Below, one piece after another: positions 39,508 through 49,568 of a DNA stretch of 64,000 nucleotides. Within the stretch, counting starts at the first letter, position 1, and the number at the start of each line of letters is the position of its first letter. Made by a program: the position numbers and the translations under genes. The notes beneath the pieces were generated by a model. That model did no database searches and was not told the origin of the DNA. It saw only the letters and a program-made list of their open reading frames with translations. The DNA comes from Nitrospirota bacterium (lineage in GTDB: Bacteria; Nitrospirota; Nitrospiria; Nitrospirales; Nitrospiraceae): positions 310,001 through 374,000 of the forward strand of contig JAPLLG010000007.1 of assembly GCA_026387665.1 (NCBI GenBank). Reading direction: 5' to 3'.

Positions 39508-39756
39508 ATGCCAACACGCGTAATGATCCCAGGGGAAGACGACAGCGCGCAGCAGGCCGGCGGAGTCCATAAGCGCCCCCCGATTCCCGACGGGTCGCTC
39601 AAGGCCGAGTGCCCGAAGTTCATGAGCCACGGCCCCTGTGGAGGCGTGCGCAAGGGGGGCTTCTGCGAGGTGTACCCAGAGATGACCTGCCCCTGGGTCA
39701 CCCTCTACATTCAATTGGAAAAAATCGGCCAGCTGGAATGGATGAAACAAGTCTAG
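39508..39756 (+). CDS. Stand-alone MTHFR_C-like cysteine mini-protein
   Basis: The 82-aa protein has C35, C44, C53 and C61 in the pattern CPKFMSHGPCGG, FCEVYPEMTCPW. This matches the methylenetetrahydrofolate reductase C-terminal domain (MTHFR_C) found in MetV partners of MetF, where Cys residues bind a metal or Fe-S cluster. Here it is a separate tiny protein, upstream of queF. metF itself is at 47514. A role as electron-transfer partner of MetF is inference. Confidence 0.68.
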   Translation: MPTRVMIPGEDDSAQQAGGVHKRPPIPDGSLKAECPKFMSHGPCGGVRKGGFCEVYPEMTCPWVTLYIQLEKIGQLEWMKQV

Positions 39757-39776
39757 AAAGACGTGAGGCGTAAAAC

Positions 39777-40193
39777 GTGAAACGTAAAACAGTAAAAAGA
39801 AAATCCACGACGACCAAGCTTGGCTATGACGAGCGCCATGCCAAGAGCGGCATCACGGCCCCCCTGCCGGACATTGAGACCTTCCCGAACCAATACAAGG
39901 GCTACGAGATCACCATCGAGATTCCTGAGTATACCGCTATCTGCCCGAAAACGGGCCTCCCGGACTTCGGCACCATTACCCTGCATTACAAACCAGGCAA
40001 AAAATGCCTAGAGCTGAAGTCGCTGAAAATGTATCTCCATGCCTACAGAAATCTCGGCATCTTCTACGAAAACGCCGTCAACCGCATCCTGCACGATATC
40101 GTGAAGGCCTGTCGGCCGGTCCAGGCACGCGTCACAGGCGAATTTACGGCGCGCGGCGGGCTATCCAGTAAAATCGAAGCAACTTATCCCTAA
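39777..40193 (+). CDS. queF: NADPH-dependent 7-cyano-7-deazaguanine reductase (QueF)
   Basis: This 138-aa unimodular QueF reduces preQ0 to preQ1 in queuosine synthesis. C56 (nucleophile in AICPKTGLPDFG) and D63 are present, and the LELKSLKMYLHAYRN motif holds E79. The start is GTG with GAGG 8 nt upstream. A basic N-terminal stretch MKRKTVKRKS is unusual. No preQ1 riboswitch was recognised upstream; the other queuosine genes are not in this window. Confidence 0.94.
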   Translation: MKRKTVKRKSTTTKLGYDERHAKSGITAPLPDIETFPNQYKGYEITIEIPEYTAICPKTGLPDFGTITLHYKPGKKCLELKSLKMYLHAYRNLGIFYENAVNRILHDIVKACRPVQARVTGEFTARGGLSSKIEATYP

Positions 40194-40446
40194 GAATTCA
40201 ACGCTGTCCACGGCAGCACCTTCCTCCGTTAGCATAACCATTCCACTCGCATCGAAAACAGTGGCGGCTCGGCCGAGCCCCAACGCTTAGAATCATTACC
40301 ATGCGGCAGCCACCGGACGATGAGGAGCTGGCCTGCGAACTGGAGCCTGTGGATAGTGCAGATTCAGCTCCAGTGTCTCTCCTCCGATAAGGTATCTACT
40401 AAGCAATAAGCCAATCGCCTCTTTCTGTTCTCATTGAGGAAGCCGC

Positions 40447-43400
40447 ATGAACTCACAGAACACGCTTGCCTCAAAGGCGGAGCCCCAATCATTCAAACAC
40501 CGGCTTACAGTACTTGTCGGTGTCGCGGCCATCGCCACAGGGGGATTCACCCTCGCGGTGTACGATACGGTCACGACGGTGCAGATTGATGGACCGCTCT
40601 ATACCCAAATTGTCCGGACCAAGGACCTGGCAGCCGATGCACTCCCGCCTCCACTGTACATCGTGGACTCTTACCTCGTGACGCTGGAACTGCTGAGTGC
40701 CCCAGCCGAGAAACAAGAAGCCCTCGTCGCACGATTCAAACAACTCGAGCAAGATTTCCTTGCCAAGCAAGCCGAATGGCGCGTCCGCCTGCCTCCTGGG
40801 CCGTTGCGGGATAATCTCACCGGGTCGTCCGGCCGGTTGGCACACGAATTCTACGAACAATGGAACCGCGAATTTCTCCCGGCCATAGAACGCGGGGATA
40901 CCCGCACCGCGACGAATCTCGTGTACGGCCCCCTCACCAACCGCTTTGAGCAGCATCGCCTGGAAATTCTCACACTCGTCCAACTCGCTGACAAGGAGCG
41001 TCGCCAGATCGAAGGGCGAGCCGACTCCGTGCTCAAAAACCGGGCATACCTTCTCGGGAGCCTGGGTCTGGGCCTCCTCGGCACAATTTTTCTTGTGGGG
41101 TGGCTGATCAACCGTCGGGTCAGCGCACCACTTATCCGCAGCCTCCAAGACAGCGAAGAGCGAACCCGTTCAATCGTCAATACCGCCCTGGATGCCATCG
41201 TCGTCATGGACGAGCAGGGTCGGATTATCGAATGGAACCCTCAAGCCGAACAGATCCTGGGATGGACCAAACACGAAGTGATCGGGCGGAAGCTCTCGGA
41301 CACCATCGTCCCCCCGCAATATCGCGAGGCCCACGACCAGGGATTACAGCACTACCTGGCAACCGGTGAAGGCTCGGCGCTAGGGAAGCGCCTGGAGCTT
41401 ACTGCGCTGCGCTCCGATGGAACCGAATTTGTGATTGAACTGGCCATTACACCGCTCAAGCTGGCATCGGGAACAATCTTCAGCGGCTTTATCAGGGATA
41501 TTTCCGAGAAAAGAAAGTGGGATGAAAGACTGCACGAGCAGATGCAACTGTCATTGCTGAACGCAGAGATCAACTCGGCCCTGGTCCAAGGCACCACGCT
41601 GCCGACCACGCTCCAGCAATGCGCAACCACGCTGATTCGGCAACTGGATGCCGCCTTCGTCCGCATCTGGCTACTCAACCCCAGCGATCTCTGCGACGAC
41701 TGTCATAAGGCGGCCGCCTGCACCAATCGCACAGAGTGTTTACACCTGGCTGCCAGCGCCGGCCTCTCGGAGAATCTCAACGGCGAATTCCGCCGGGTTC
41801 CGCTGGGCGTGCTGAAGATCGGCAAGATCGCCCAGGGCGGGGGTGTGATGACGACCAACGACGTTCTGACAGAGGACCGCTTGCCCAACAAGCCATGGCT
41901 CACGGAAAATGGCCTGCAGGCGTTCGCCGGCTACCCCTTGATGATCGGCACTCGTGTGGTCGGCGTGCTGGCGCTGTTTTCTCGGCATCGACTGAGCGAC
42001 CAGGCGCTGAAAGCGCTGGAGCGCGTCGCGCAGGTCATCTCCCTCGGCGTCGAGCAGAAGCGGAACGAAGAGGCGCTGCGCGCCAGTGAAGAACGGCTCG
42101 CGTTGACGGTGCAGGGCGCGAACGTCGGGATCTGGGATTGGAATCTCAACACCCAGGCCGTGTATTTTTCGCCGTTGTGGAAAAGCCAGCTCGGCTATGA
42201 AGACCACGAATTCGTCAACGAATTCTCGGAATGGGCATCCCATCTGCACCCCGACGATCGCGATCGCGCGCAACAGGCCGTCCGCGCAATCATCGGCAGC
42301 GCACAGAACCGGTTCAACATGGAATTCCGCTTGCGGCATAAAGACGGTTCGTACCGGTGGATACTCTCTCTCGGCGCCGTCACCCGCGACGGCAACGGTG
42401 TCGCATCGCGGATGACGGGGATCCATATCGACGCGACCGAGGACAAGCGTGCGGAAGAAGAGTTACGACGGGCTAAAGAAGCGGCCGAAACCGCGAGTAA
42501 AGCCAAAAGCGAGTTTCTCGCGAACATGAGCCACGAGATCCGGACGCCGATGAACGGCGTGCTCGGCATGACCGAGCTGCTCCTCACGACGGACCTCTCC
42601 AGCCGGCAACGGCACTTGACGGAAACCGCACATCAGGCCGGCGCGACGTTGCTCAACATTCTTAACGACATCCTGGACTTTTCCAAGATCGAGGCCGGGA
42701 AACTTGAGATGGAAACCATCCCCTTCACCCCCCGCCAAATCATCGAGGAAGTCGGAGACCTGTTCGCGGAGTCGGCGCAACGAAAGCACGTCGAGCTGGC
42801 CTGCCTCATCACGGAGACGGTGCCCCCTCTCCTGCAAGGCGACCCGTCCCGCCTCCGCCAAATTCTCGTGAATCTGCTCGGCAACGCCATCAAATTCACC
42901 GAGCAAGGAGAGGTCTTCCTCCATGTCACCACGGTCGAGAGCACGGCCACTGACGTGCTCCTCCGCTTCGAAGTGAGGGACACGGGCATCGGACTCTCAC
43001 CCGATGCCCAAACTCGCATCTTTCAACCATTTATCCAGGCGGACGGATCGAGCACCAGAAAATACGGCGGGACCGGCCTGGGGCTGGCCATTGTGAACCA
43101 GCTCGTGCAGATGATGGGTGGCGCCATCGGTGTCGAAAGCGTAGAAGGCAACGGCGCAACATTCTGGTTTACTGCACGCTTCCACATCGCGGCCGAGGTG
43201 AAACAGGCTGCGCACACAACTGGGAACGGCTGCAGAGGGAAACGGATGTTAATCGTGGATGACAACGCGACGAACCGGATGATCCTGGAACACCACCTTC
43301 AATCCTGGGGGGCCACGTATAGCAGCGCAGAGTCAGGATTGCAGGCCCTAGACCTCCTGCGTGCGGCCATCCACGAAGGCCATCCCTACGATGTGGCGAT

Positions 43401-44550
43401 CCTCGACTTGCAGATGCCGGGAATGGATGGATTCGAATTGGCACGGACCATCAAAGCCGATGCGGCCATTCGGGATGTGCGCTTGATCCTGCTCACCTCG
43501 TTAGGCCCACAAGGAACGGACAAAACCGAGCAAATCGGCATCCTCGACACCCTGTCCAAGCCGGTCAGACAGTCCCAGCTATACGATTGTCTCGTAACAA
43601 TTCTCGCCGCCTCTTCGCACGAAGGCGCGCCTCGCGAACGCCAAGCCCGGCTGCACCCGCGCCCAAATCGAGGTAAGGGCCGCAGAATCCTGCTGGCCGA
43701 AGACAATGCGGTCAACCGGGAAGTCGCCCTCGGCATGCTGGAACTCGCCGGCTACGAAATACATGTGGCGAAAACCGGACGTGAAGCCGTCGAATTATCG
43801 GCGAAAACTTCGTACGATCTGATTCTGATGGACTGCCAAATGCCAGACATGGACGGGTTCGAGGCGACAGCCCTGATCCGGAAGCGGGAAGCGTCTCTCG
43901 TGAAACCTGACGAACACAACACGAGAGCGGCAGCACAGGACAAGCACGTGCCCATCATTGCCCTGACCGCTCACGCCATGGCGGGAGATCGGGAACGGTG
44001 TCTAGCCGCCGAGATGGATGATTATCTCGCCAAACCGTTCACCCAAGATCAACTGGATGACACATTGAGTCGTTGGCTTAGCCAGACGGACGATTCATCG
44101 GTCTACAGTGCTGAATCGGCTTCAACCGACGTCATGGCTGCATCTTCCATCCCGACGAGTCACACGGAGCAAGTCGACCCCGCAAACGTAGTCGACTTCA
44201 CCGCATGGGAACCCATCAGAAAGCTGAAGCGGCCAGGACACCCCGATCCGCTAGGAAAGCTGCTGGCCAGATACTTGGAAGATTCCCGGCCACTCGTTGA
44301 CCAATTGCGCCACGCCATCCAAGAGAACGACCCGACGACACTCCACGCTGTGGCACACCGCCTCAAATCGAGCAGCGCCACCATGGGGGCCTTGACCGTG
44401 GCGGCTCTCTGCAAAGAACTGGAGGCCCTGGGTCTCAGTCGTCAGATCGAAGATGCCCCACCACCCTTTCGGCAATTGGAACGGGACTTCGAAGCAGTGT
44501 GCTCCGTCTTTCAAGCCACGCTCACAAAGAAGGCGCACGATGAAGCCTGA
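40447..44550 (+). CDS. Hybrid sensor histidine kinase (PAS-GAF-PAS-HisKA-HATPase-REC-REC-Hpt)
   Basis: The 1367-aa protein begins with transmembrane segments near residues 22-44 and 200-222 around an extracytoplasmic sensor loop. PAS (~237-355), GAF (~370-535, with a C-rich insert [16 protein letters not shown]) and a second PAS/PAC (~545-670) follow. The HisKA domain has H696 ([15 protein letters not shown]), then HATPase. Receiver domains carry D987 ([13 protein letters not shown]) and D1129 ([13 protein letters not shown]), and an Hpt domain H1304 ([13 protein letters not shown]). It is a self-contained phosphorelay. It overlaps the next kinase by 11 nt. Confidence 0.93.
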   Translation: MNSQNTLASKAEPQSFKHRLTVLVGVAAIATGGFTLAVYDTVTTVQIDGPLYTQIVRTKDLAADALPPPLYIVDSYLVTLELLSAPAEKQEALVARFKQLEQDFLAKQAEWRVRLPPGPLRDNLTGSSGRLAHEFYEQWNREFLPAIERGDTRTATNLVYGPLTNRFEQHRLEILTLVQLADKERRQIEGRADSVLKNRAYLLGSLGLGLLGTIFLVGWLINRRVSAPLIRSLQDSEERTRSIVNTALDAIVVMDEQGRIIEWNPQAEQILGWTKHEVIGRKLSDTIVPPQYREAHDQGLQHYLATGEGSALGKRLELTALRSDGTEFVIELAITPLKLASGTIFSGFIRDISEKRKWDERLHEQMQLSLLNAEINSALVQGTTLPTTLQQCATTLIRQLDAAFVRIWLLNPSDLCDDCHKAAACTNRTECLHLAASAGLSENLNGEFRRVPLGVLKIGKIAQGGGVMTTNDVLTEDRLPNKPWLTENGLQAFAGYPLMIGTRVVGVLALFSRHRLSDQALKALERVAQVISLGVEQKRNEEALRASEERLALTVQGANVGIWDWNLNTQAVYFSPLWKSQLGYEDHEFVNEFSEWASHLHPDDRDRAQQAVRAIIGSAQNRFNMEFRLRHKDGSYRWILSLGAVTRDGNGVASRMTGIHIDATEDKRAEEELRRAKEAAETASKAKSEFLANMSHEIRTPMNGVLGMTELLLTTDLSSRQRHLTETAHQAGATLLNILNDILDFSKIEAGKLEMETIPFTPRQIIEEVGDLFAESAQRKHVELACLITETVPPLLQGDPSRLRQILVNLLGNAIKFTEQGEVFLHVTTVESTATDVLLRFEVRDTGIGLSPDAQTRIFQPFIQADGSSTRKYGGTGLGLAIVNQLVQMMGGAIGVESVEGNGATFWFTARFHIAAEVKQAAHTTGNGCRGKRMLIVDDNATNRMILEHHLQSWGATYSSAESGLQALDLLRAAIHEGHPYDVAILDLQMPGMDGFELARTIKADAAIRDVRLILLTSLGPQGTDKTEQIGILDTLSKPVRQSQLYDCLVTILAASSHEGAPRERQARLHPRPNRGKGRRILLAEDNAVNREVALGMLELAGYEIHVAKTGREAVELSAKTSYDLILMDCQMPDMDGFEATALIRKREASLVKPDEHNTRAAAQDKHVPIIALTAHAMAGDRERCLAAEMDDYLAKPFTQDQLDDTLSRWLSQTDDSSVYSAESASTDVMAASSIPTSHTEQVDPANVVDFTAWEPIRKLKRPGHPDPLGKLLARYLEDSRPLVDQLRHAIQENDPTTLHAVAHRLKSSSATMGALTVAALCKELEALGLSRQIEDAPPPFRQLERDFEAVCSVFQATLTKKAHDEA

Positions 44551-45754
44551 CCGGAAAGAGACTCTCCTAGCCTTAGTTGTGGACGACGATGCCGTGAACA
44601 GGCTGCTGGCGTGCGCAGCCCTGGAGAGCGCCGGATGGAATGTCGAAGAAGCTGAGAATGGGCGGGAAGGGCTGGAAGCCTTCCAGCGGCTCCAGCCTGA
44701 TGTCGTGCTGCTTGATGTCATGATGCCGGAAATGGACGGCTATACGACCTGTGCATCCCTCCGAAAACTTCCAGAGGGAACACACACCCCCGTGCTCATC
44801 ATGACCGGTCTGGACGATTACAACTCCGTCACACAGGCCTACGATGCCGGCGCCACCGACTTCCTGACAAAACCGCTGAACGGACTGCTGTTGACGCACC
44901 GCGTCCGCTACATCGTGCGGTCGAGCCGGATCGTACAGGAGTTGCGGGACAGCCAGGCGAGCCTGGTCCAGGCTCGCGATGCGGCGCTCGAAAGCACGCG
45001 ACTCAAATCGGAATTTCTTGCCACCGTCAGCCACGAAATCAGGACGCCCATGAACGGCGTCCTCGGCATGACCGAATGGCTCATGGAGACACAGCTGACG
45101 CCTGAGCAACGTGACTGTGCGGAAGCGATTCGCACATCGGGTGATACCTTGCTCTCGATCATCAGTAACATCCTAGATTTCTCGAAAATCGAATCCGGCA
45201 AGCTGCAGCTGCAACAGATCGACTTCGACGTCAAAAAGCTGCTCGAAGACATCGTCAGCCCGTTTCGCCAACGGGCGCAACTCAAAGGGGTAGCATTGGC
45301 TTGCCAAATCCAGGAACAGGTGCCGCTATGGCTGCACGGTGACCCCGATCGACTGTGCCAGATAGTGAGCAATCTTCTGGGCAACGCCATCAAATTTACC
45401 GAGCATGGAGAGATCGTGCTCCGCGCGGAAGTAGATGAGAGGCAAGACCCGATCGATCCGGACAGGCCGGTCGCGTCAAGGCCCGTCAACGGGAACACCA
45501 GACGGCTTGTCACTGTGCGCTTTTCTGTCGCAGATACGGGGATTGGCATCGCCCCGGAGGCCTGCACAAGGATTTTCCAACCCTTCATGCAAGCCGATGG
45601 ATCGACGACGAAAAAGTACGGTGGCACGGGATTGGGACTGGCGATCTGTCAACAGCTTGTCGATCTAATGGGTGGATCCATCGGCGTAGATAGCGAGCCG
45701 GGCCAGGGCAGCGTCTTTCACGTTACCGTCCCTCTTGAACACAAGGCGGAATAG
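44540..45754 (+). CDS. Receiver-histidine kinase hybrid protein
   Basis: The 404-aa soluble protein has an N-terminal receiver domain with D59 (VVLLDVMMPEMDGY), then HisKA with H165 ([12 protein letters not shown]) and an HATPase domain ending in [20 protein letters not shown]. No output domain is present. ATG at 44540 lies within the last codons of the upstream kinase gene, so the two are translationally coupled. The upstream Hpt may phosphorylate D59. Confidence 0.92.
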   Translation: MKPDRKETLLALVVDDDAVNRLLACAALESAGWNVEEAENGREGLEAFQRLQPDVVLLDVMMPEMDGYTTCASLRKLPEGTHTPVLIMTGLDDYNSVTQAYDAGATDFLTKPLNGLLLTHRVRYIVRSSRIVQELRDSQASLVQARDAALESTRLKSEFLATVSHEIRTPMNGVLGMTEWLMETQLTPEQRDCAEAIRTSGDTLLSIISNILDFSKIESGKLQLQQIDFDVKKLLEDIVSPFRQRAQLKGVALACQIQEQVPLWLHGDPDRLCQIVSNLLGNAIKFTEHGEIVLRAEVDERQDPIDPDRPVASRPVNGNTRRLVTVRFSVADTGIGIAPEACTRIFQPFMQADGSTTKKYGGTGLGLAICQQLVDLMGGSIGVDSEPGQGSVFHVTVPLEHKAE

Positions 45755-45849
45755 GGCGCGCTCACATTTCCGCGCCGACGCGCATCAGGCTTCTGCTTGT
45801 GTTCTCACGGTGTGCAGGATAGGCTCACCCGTCGGAGAACTCTCCCCTC

Positions 45850-46671
45850 ATGGCTACCTACGCAATCGGCGACGTCCAAGGCTGCTTCACTTCTCTCCAG
45901 CAACTGCTCTCACACATTCGCTTCGAGCCGACTCGGGATCGCCTGTGGTTTGTGGGCGATCTGGTCAATCGCGGCCCCGACTCGCTCGGCGTCCTGCGAT
46001 ACGTGAAAGAGCTTGGCCCAGCGGCCGTGACCGTGCTCGGCAACCATGATCTGTTTCTCTTGGCCGCCGCGTCCGGAATCGCCGCGCCCCGTGCCATGGA
46101 TACGATCCAGCCGATCCTGGCCGCGCCAGACCGTGACGAGTTGCTGGCCTGGCTCCGATGCCAACCCCTGCTCTACCGTGAGGGCCCCTTCACGATGGTG
46201 CATGCAGGCCTGCTCCCGCAATGGACGATCGAGCAAGCCGAAGGGCTGGCGCGCGAAGTCGAGACGGTCCTGGCCGGCCCGGACTATCAAGAAGTGCTGC
46301 GAGCCTCCGTTGCATCTCCCTCCGTCCAATGGTCGGATGACCTGACCGGTCTGCCACGGCTCGCCTCCCTGGCCCACGTCTTCACCAGACTCAGAACCTG
46401 CACGGTGGATGGTATGATGAGTACGTCCTACAACGGCCCGCCGGATCATGCCCCATCGGGCTTCTTACCCTGGCTTCACATTCCCACTCGCCGCAGTTCC
46501 GAAGCCACGATTGTCTGCGGACATTGGGCCGCGTTAGGTCTGTATCTAAGTGATAACGTCTTGGCCTTGGATAGCGGATGCGTGTGGGGCAGAGAGTTGA
46601 CGGCTGTCAGACTCGAAAACCGTCAGGTGTTCCAAGTGCCCTGCAACAGCGAGGACTGTCCCGGCTATTAA
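45850..46671 (+). CDS. apaH: Bis(5'-nucleosyl)-tetraphosphatase, symmetrical
   Basis: The 273-aa metallophosphatase shows the calcineurin-like motifs GDVQGCFTSLQQ, GDLVNRGPDSLG, and LGNHDLFLLA, with HAG later. ApaH hydrolyses Ap4A to ADP, removing alarmone or stress-damaged nucleotides. ATG follows within 100 bp of the kinase stop; a separate promoter is possible. Length and motifs are normal. Confidence 0.95.
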   Translation: MATYAIGDVQGCFTSLQQLLSHIRFEPTRDRLWFVGDLVNRGPDSLGVLRYVKELGPAAVTVLGNHDLFLLAAASGIAAPRAMDTIQPILAAPDRDELLAWLRCQPLLYREGPFTMVHAGLLPQWTIEQAEGLAREVETVLAGPDYQEVLRASVASPSVQWSDDLTGLPRLASLAHVFTRLRTCTVDGMMSTSYNGPPDHAPSGFLPWLHIPTRRSSEATIVCGHWAALGLYLSDNVLALDSGCVWGRELTAVRLENRQVFQVPCNSEDCPGY

Positions 46672-46725
46672 GCCGTCACAGTTTAGCCCAACCAAACATT
46701 ACTAACGGGAGATTCAACAGGAGGG

Positions 46726-47517
46726 TCAGTGGTAGCTCTCAGAATCGCTCGGAAAGATGCCTTCTTCAACTTCTGTTTTGTAGCGCCGTAGCGCTTGCAG
46801 TGCATCGGTCTTGAGGTGGGCATAGGGCTTCACGAACTTCGGCACGAAGTCGTCGAACAGACCGAGCAGATCGTAGAGGACGAGGACTTGGCCGTCGCAG
46901 TGAGGACCTGCGCCAATTCCAATGGTCGGAATGGTTAATTGTTCCGTCACGCGCTTGGCCAACTCAGCGGGAATCGCTTCAAGGACGATGGCGAAAACAC
47001 CGGCTGCTTCCAACGCCTTGGCATCCTTCAATAGAGCCGCGGCATGATCCGATTCTTTCCCCTGCACCTTGTACCCGCCATAGCGATGGACCGATTGAGG
47101 CGTCATGCCGAGATGTCCCATCACCGGAATGCCGATACTGGTCATCGCCGCCACCCGATCGACGACGGCTGCGCCGCCTTCCACCTTGACCGCCTGGGCT
47201 CCGGCCTGTAGAAACCGGCCCGCATTGCGGAGCGCATCCTCGCTGCTGGCTTGATAGGACATGAAGGGCATATCGCCGATCACGAGCGCCCGTTGCGCCG
47301 CCCCTGCCACCAGCTTCGTGTGGTAGAGCATGTCCTCCATCGTCACGGAGAGGGTATCGGCCTTCCCCTGCACGACCACGCCCAGCGAATCCCCGACCAG
47401 GATCGCTTCAATGCCGGCCTGCTCGACAATGCGCGTGAAGAGCGCGTCGTAGGCCGTCACGACGATAAGTTTTTTCTTGTCGCGCTTGTGCCGCTGAAAC
47501 TCGGGGATTGTCATCAA
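46726..47517 (-). CDS. panB: 3-methyl-2-oxobutanoate hydroxymethyltransferase
   Basis: The 263-aa enzyme transfers the methylene of 5,10-methylene-THF to 2-oxoisovalerate to make ketopantoate for CoA synthesis. Motifs are VVTAYDALFTRIVEQAGIEA, GDSLGVVVQGKADTLSVTME and IPTIGIGAGPHCDGQVLVLY. Its start overlaps the metF stop by 4 nt. It therefore sits in a C1-folate operon after folD and metF, which share its substrate. Confidence 0.95.
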   Translation of the reverse strand: MMTIPEFQRHKRDKKKLIVVTAYDALFTRIVEQAGIEAILVGDSLGVVVQGKADTLSVTMEDMLYHTKLVAGAAQRALVIGDMPFMSYQASSEDALRNAGRFLQAGAQAVKVEGGAAVVDRVAAMTSIGIPVMGHLGMTPQSVHRYGGYKVQGKESDHAAALLKDAKALEAAGVFAIVLEAIPAELAKRVTEQLTIPTIGIGAGPHCDGQVLVLYDLLGLFDDFVPKFVKPYAHLKTDALQALRRYKTEVEEGIFPSDSESYH

Positions 47518-48404
47518 CCCACTTCTGCTTTGGTGAGAATCTCTGACAGCCGATGGGTGGCCTTGATGGCCATAATATGGACCCCGTCGCAGTAGGGCCG
47601 CACCGCCTTGATCGTCCGCACCGCGATGTCCACCCCCACATCCTCCGCGCGCCCGGGACCGGCAGCCCTGAGCTCGTCGATCATCTCCTGGGGGACCGAC
47701 ACGCCGGGGATATTGGCGTTCATGAATTCCGCCATCTTGGCGTTGCGCAGCACGAGAATGCCAGCCAGCACCTTGACCTTGAAGGGGCGAACCGCTTTCA
47801 TGAAGGACGCAAACTGCTCCGGATGGTAAATCGCCTGCGTCTGGAAAAACTGGGCGCCCGCTTTCACCTTCACTTCGAACTTGGCCAGCATCGGTCCCAA
47901 CGGGTCCGCTTCCGGCGTCACGGCAGCCCCGATCGTAAAGTCCGTCGAGCCATCCAGCTTGTTACCGGACATGTCCAGCCCGTTATTGAGACCCTGCACA
48001 AGCTGCATGACTTGGACTGAGTCCAGATCGTACACCGGCTTGGCTTCTTTATGGTCTCCGACGGTCGGATAGTCGCCAGTGAGGCAGAGAATATTGCGGA
48101 TACCGAGCATGGAGGCACCCATGAGGTCCGACTGGATCGCAATCCGATTCCGGTCACGACAGGTCATCTGCATCACGGGATCATGGCCGAGTTCATAGAG
48201 GAGCCGGCAGACAGAGAGAGACCCGGCCCGCACCACGGCTGCCGTGTTGTCCGTCACGTTGACCCCGTGCACGCGCCCCACCAGCTGCTTAGCATTCTCC
48301 AGCACGCCGGAGATGTTGGTGCCTTTGGGAGGATTGTACTCAATCGTGACAGCGAACTGTCCCTGAGCAAGCACATCCTTCAGCCGTTTCGGTTCTCGAC
48401 TCAT
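47514..48404 (-). CDS. metF: 5,10-methylenetetrahydrofolate reductase
   Basis: The 296-aa TIM-barrel flavoprotein has FAVTIEYNPPKGTNISGVLE, MQMTCRDRNRIAIQSDLMGA and LCLTGDYPTVGDH, as in MTHFR. It makes 5-methyl-THF for methionine synthesis. ATG at 48404 has GGGGAC upstream and removes a non-family 32-residue extension. It overlaps panB and follows folD across a family B element. A stand-alone MTHFR_C-like domain is encoded at 39508. Confidence 0.9.
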   Translation of the reverse strand: MSREPKRLKDVLAQGQFAVTIEYNPPKGTNISGVLENAKQLVGRVHGVNVTDNTAAVVRAGSLSVCRLLYELGHDPVMQMTCRDRNRIAIQSDLMGASMLGIRNILCLTGDYPTVGDHKEAKPVYDLDSVQVMQLVQGLNNGLDMSGNKLDGSTDFTIGAAVTPEADPLGPMLAKFEVKVKAGAQFFQTQAIYHPEQFASFMKAVRPFKVKVLAGILVLRNAKMAEFMNANIPGVSVPQEMIDELRAAGPGRAEDVGVDIAVRTIKAVRPYCDGVHIMAIKATHRLSEILTKAEVG

Positions 48405-48429
48405 GTCCCCTGCCCTCTCTCCAACCAAG

Positions 48430-48520
48430 AAGGTGGCTGGGATGCTCCATCGTGCGCGCGTCCAACGAGGGTCTGCTGAGACCGCGCGTTGCGCGAGCAC
48501 AGGAGCGTTCCAGCTGCCTT
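48430..48520 (-). repeat. Family B structured intercistronic element, copy 2 (folD-metF)
   Basis: On the minus strand the folD stop TAA is followed by GGCAGCTGGAACGCTCC. That pairs with GGAGCATCCCAGCCACC at the far end through G-U and Watson-Crick pairs. The core TGTGCTCGCGCAACGCGCGG and the later CTCGTTGGACGCGCGCA are identical to copy 1. The small hairpin is GGTCT-CAGC-AGACC, with a T-A pair replacing the C-G pair of copy 1. Confidence 0.85.
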
Positions 48521-49379
48521 ACTTCATCCCTGCTTGTCGCTTCGCCGACTCCACCGTATTGTCCAGCAACATCGCAATCGTCATTGGTCCCACACCGCCC
48601 GGCACAGGACTGATCCAGCCGGCCTTCTGACTGACCGGCTCAAAATCGACGTCACCGCACAATTTGCCGTCCGGCAACTTATTGGTGCCCACATCGATGA
48701 CCACCGCTCCTTCGCGCACCATATCGGCCGTCACGAACTTGGCCCTTCCGATCGCCACCAGCAGCAACTCGGCCTCCCGGCAGACCGAGGCCAAATCCTT
48801 GGTCTTGGAATGGCAAATCGTCACGGTGGCGTTGCGTTGCAGCAACATGAGCGCCAACGGCTTGCCGACGATATTGCTCCGGCCAAGCACGACCGCGCGT
48901 TTGCCCTCGATCGTGATCCCCGCCGACTCGATCATCTTGATGACACCCTTGGGGGTGCAGGCCTCGAACACCGGATTGCCTTCGACCAACCGGCCCAAAT
49001 TATAGGGATGAAATCCATCGGCGTCCTTGTTCGGCGATACCGCCTCAAGGACGACCCGGCTCTCGATATGTTTCGGCAAGGGGAGCTGCACCAGAATGCC
49101 GTGAATCTTCGGATCGGCGTTTTTCTTCTCGATCAAAGCCAATAACTCTGCCTGAGTCGTGCTGGCAGGCAGCTTGTGGTCATCCACATAAATGCCGGCC
49201 AACTCGCAGGCCTTCTGCTTATTTCGCACATAGACCTGGGAGGCAGGATCGTCTCCCACTAAAATGGTCGCCAGGCCAGGCTTAATCCCGGTCTTGGCCA
49301 AGACTGCCGCCGATTCGACGGCCAACCGCTCCCGTACTTGCAGTGCCAATGCTTTGCCATCAATCAATCGTGCCGCCAC
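48519..49379 (-). CDS. folD: Methylenetetrahydrofolate dehydrogenase/cyclohydrolase
   Basis: The 286-aa bifunctional enzyme interconverts methylene-, methenyl- and formyl-THF. Visible: YVRNKQKACELAGIYVDDHK (catalytic Lys), VQLPLPKHIESRVVLEAVSP with NKDADGFHPYN, GKRAVVLGRSNIVGKPLALM and the ending ITPVPGGVGPMT type (here ISPVPGGVGPMTIAMLLDNT). It is first in the C1-folate operon. The stop codon lies inside the start of a family B element. Confidence 0.96.
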   Translation of the reverse strand: MAARLIDGKALALQVRERLAVESAAVLAKTGIKPGLATILVGDDPASQVYVRNKQKACELAGIYVDDHKLPASTTQAELLALIEKKNADPKIHGILVQLPLPKHIESRVVLEAVSPNKDADGFHPYNLGRLVEGNPVFEACTPKGVIKMIESAGITIEGKRAVVLGRSNIVGKPLALMLLQRNATVTICHSKTKDLASVCREAELLLVAIGRAKFVTADMVREGAVVIDVGTNKLPDGKLCGDVDFEPVSQKAGWISPVPGGVGPMTIAMLLDNTVESAKRQAGMK

Positions 49380-49568
49380 AACACCCTCCTCAGTGAGAGA
49401 CTACCAGGGAAAACCAAGGCACCATAGCAGGGCATTTTTGAGCAAGTCAACGACAGGAAGGCGTGAGGTTCGCGGCTGTTTCTTGACAGGCTCTCCGCCT
49501 GGCAGCTACGATGGATTCATCAAGCACGATCAATAGCCATCTACTTTGTGAGCAGAACCTCCCCCGTG

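Noticed and set aside
39757-39776. preQ1 riboswitch upstream of queF
   Set aside because: The gap is only 20 nt and lacks the motif; translation probably follows the upstream mini-gene.
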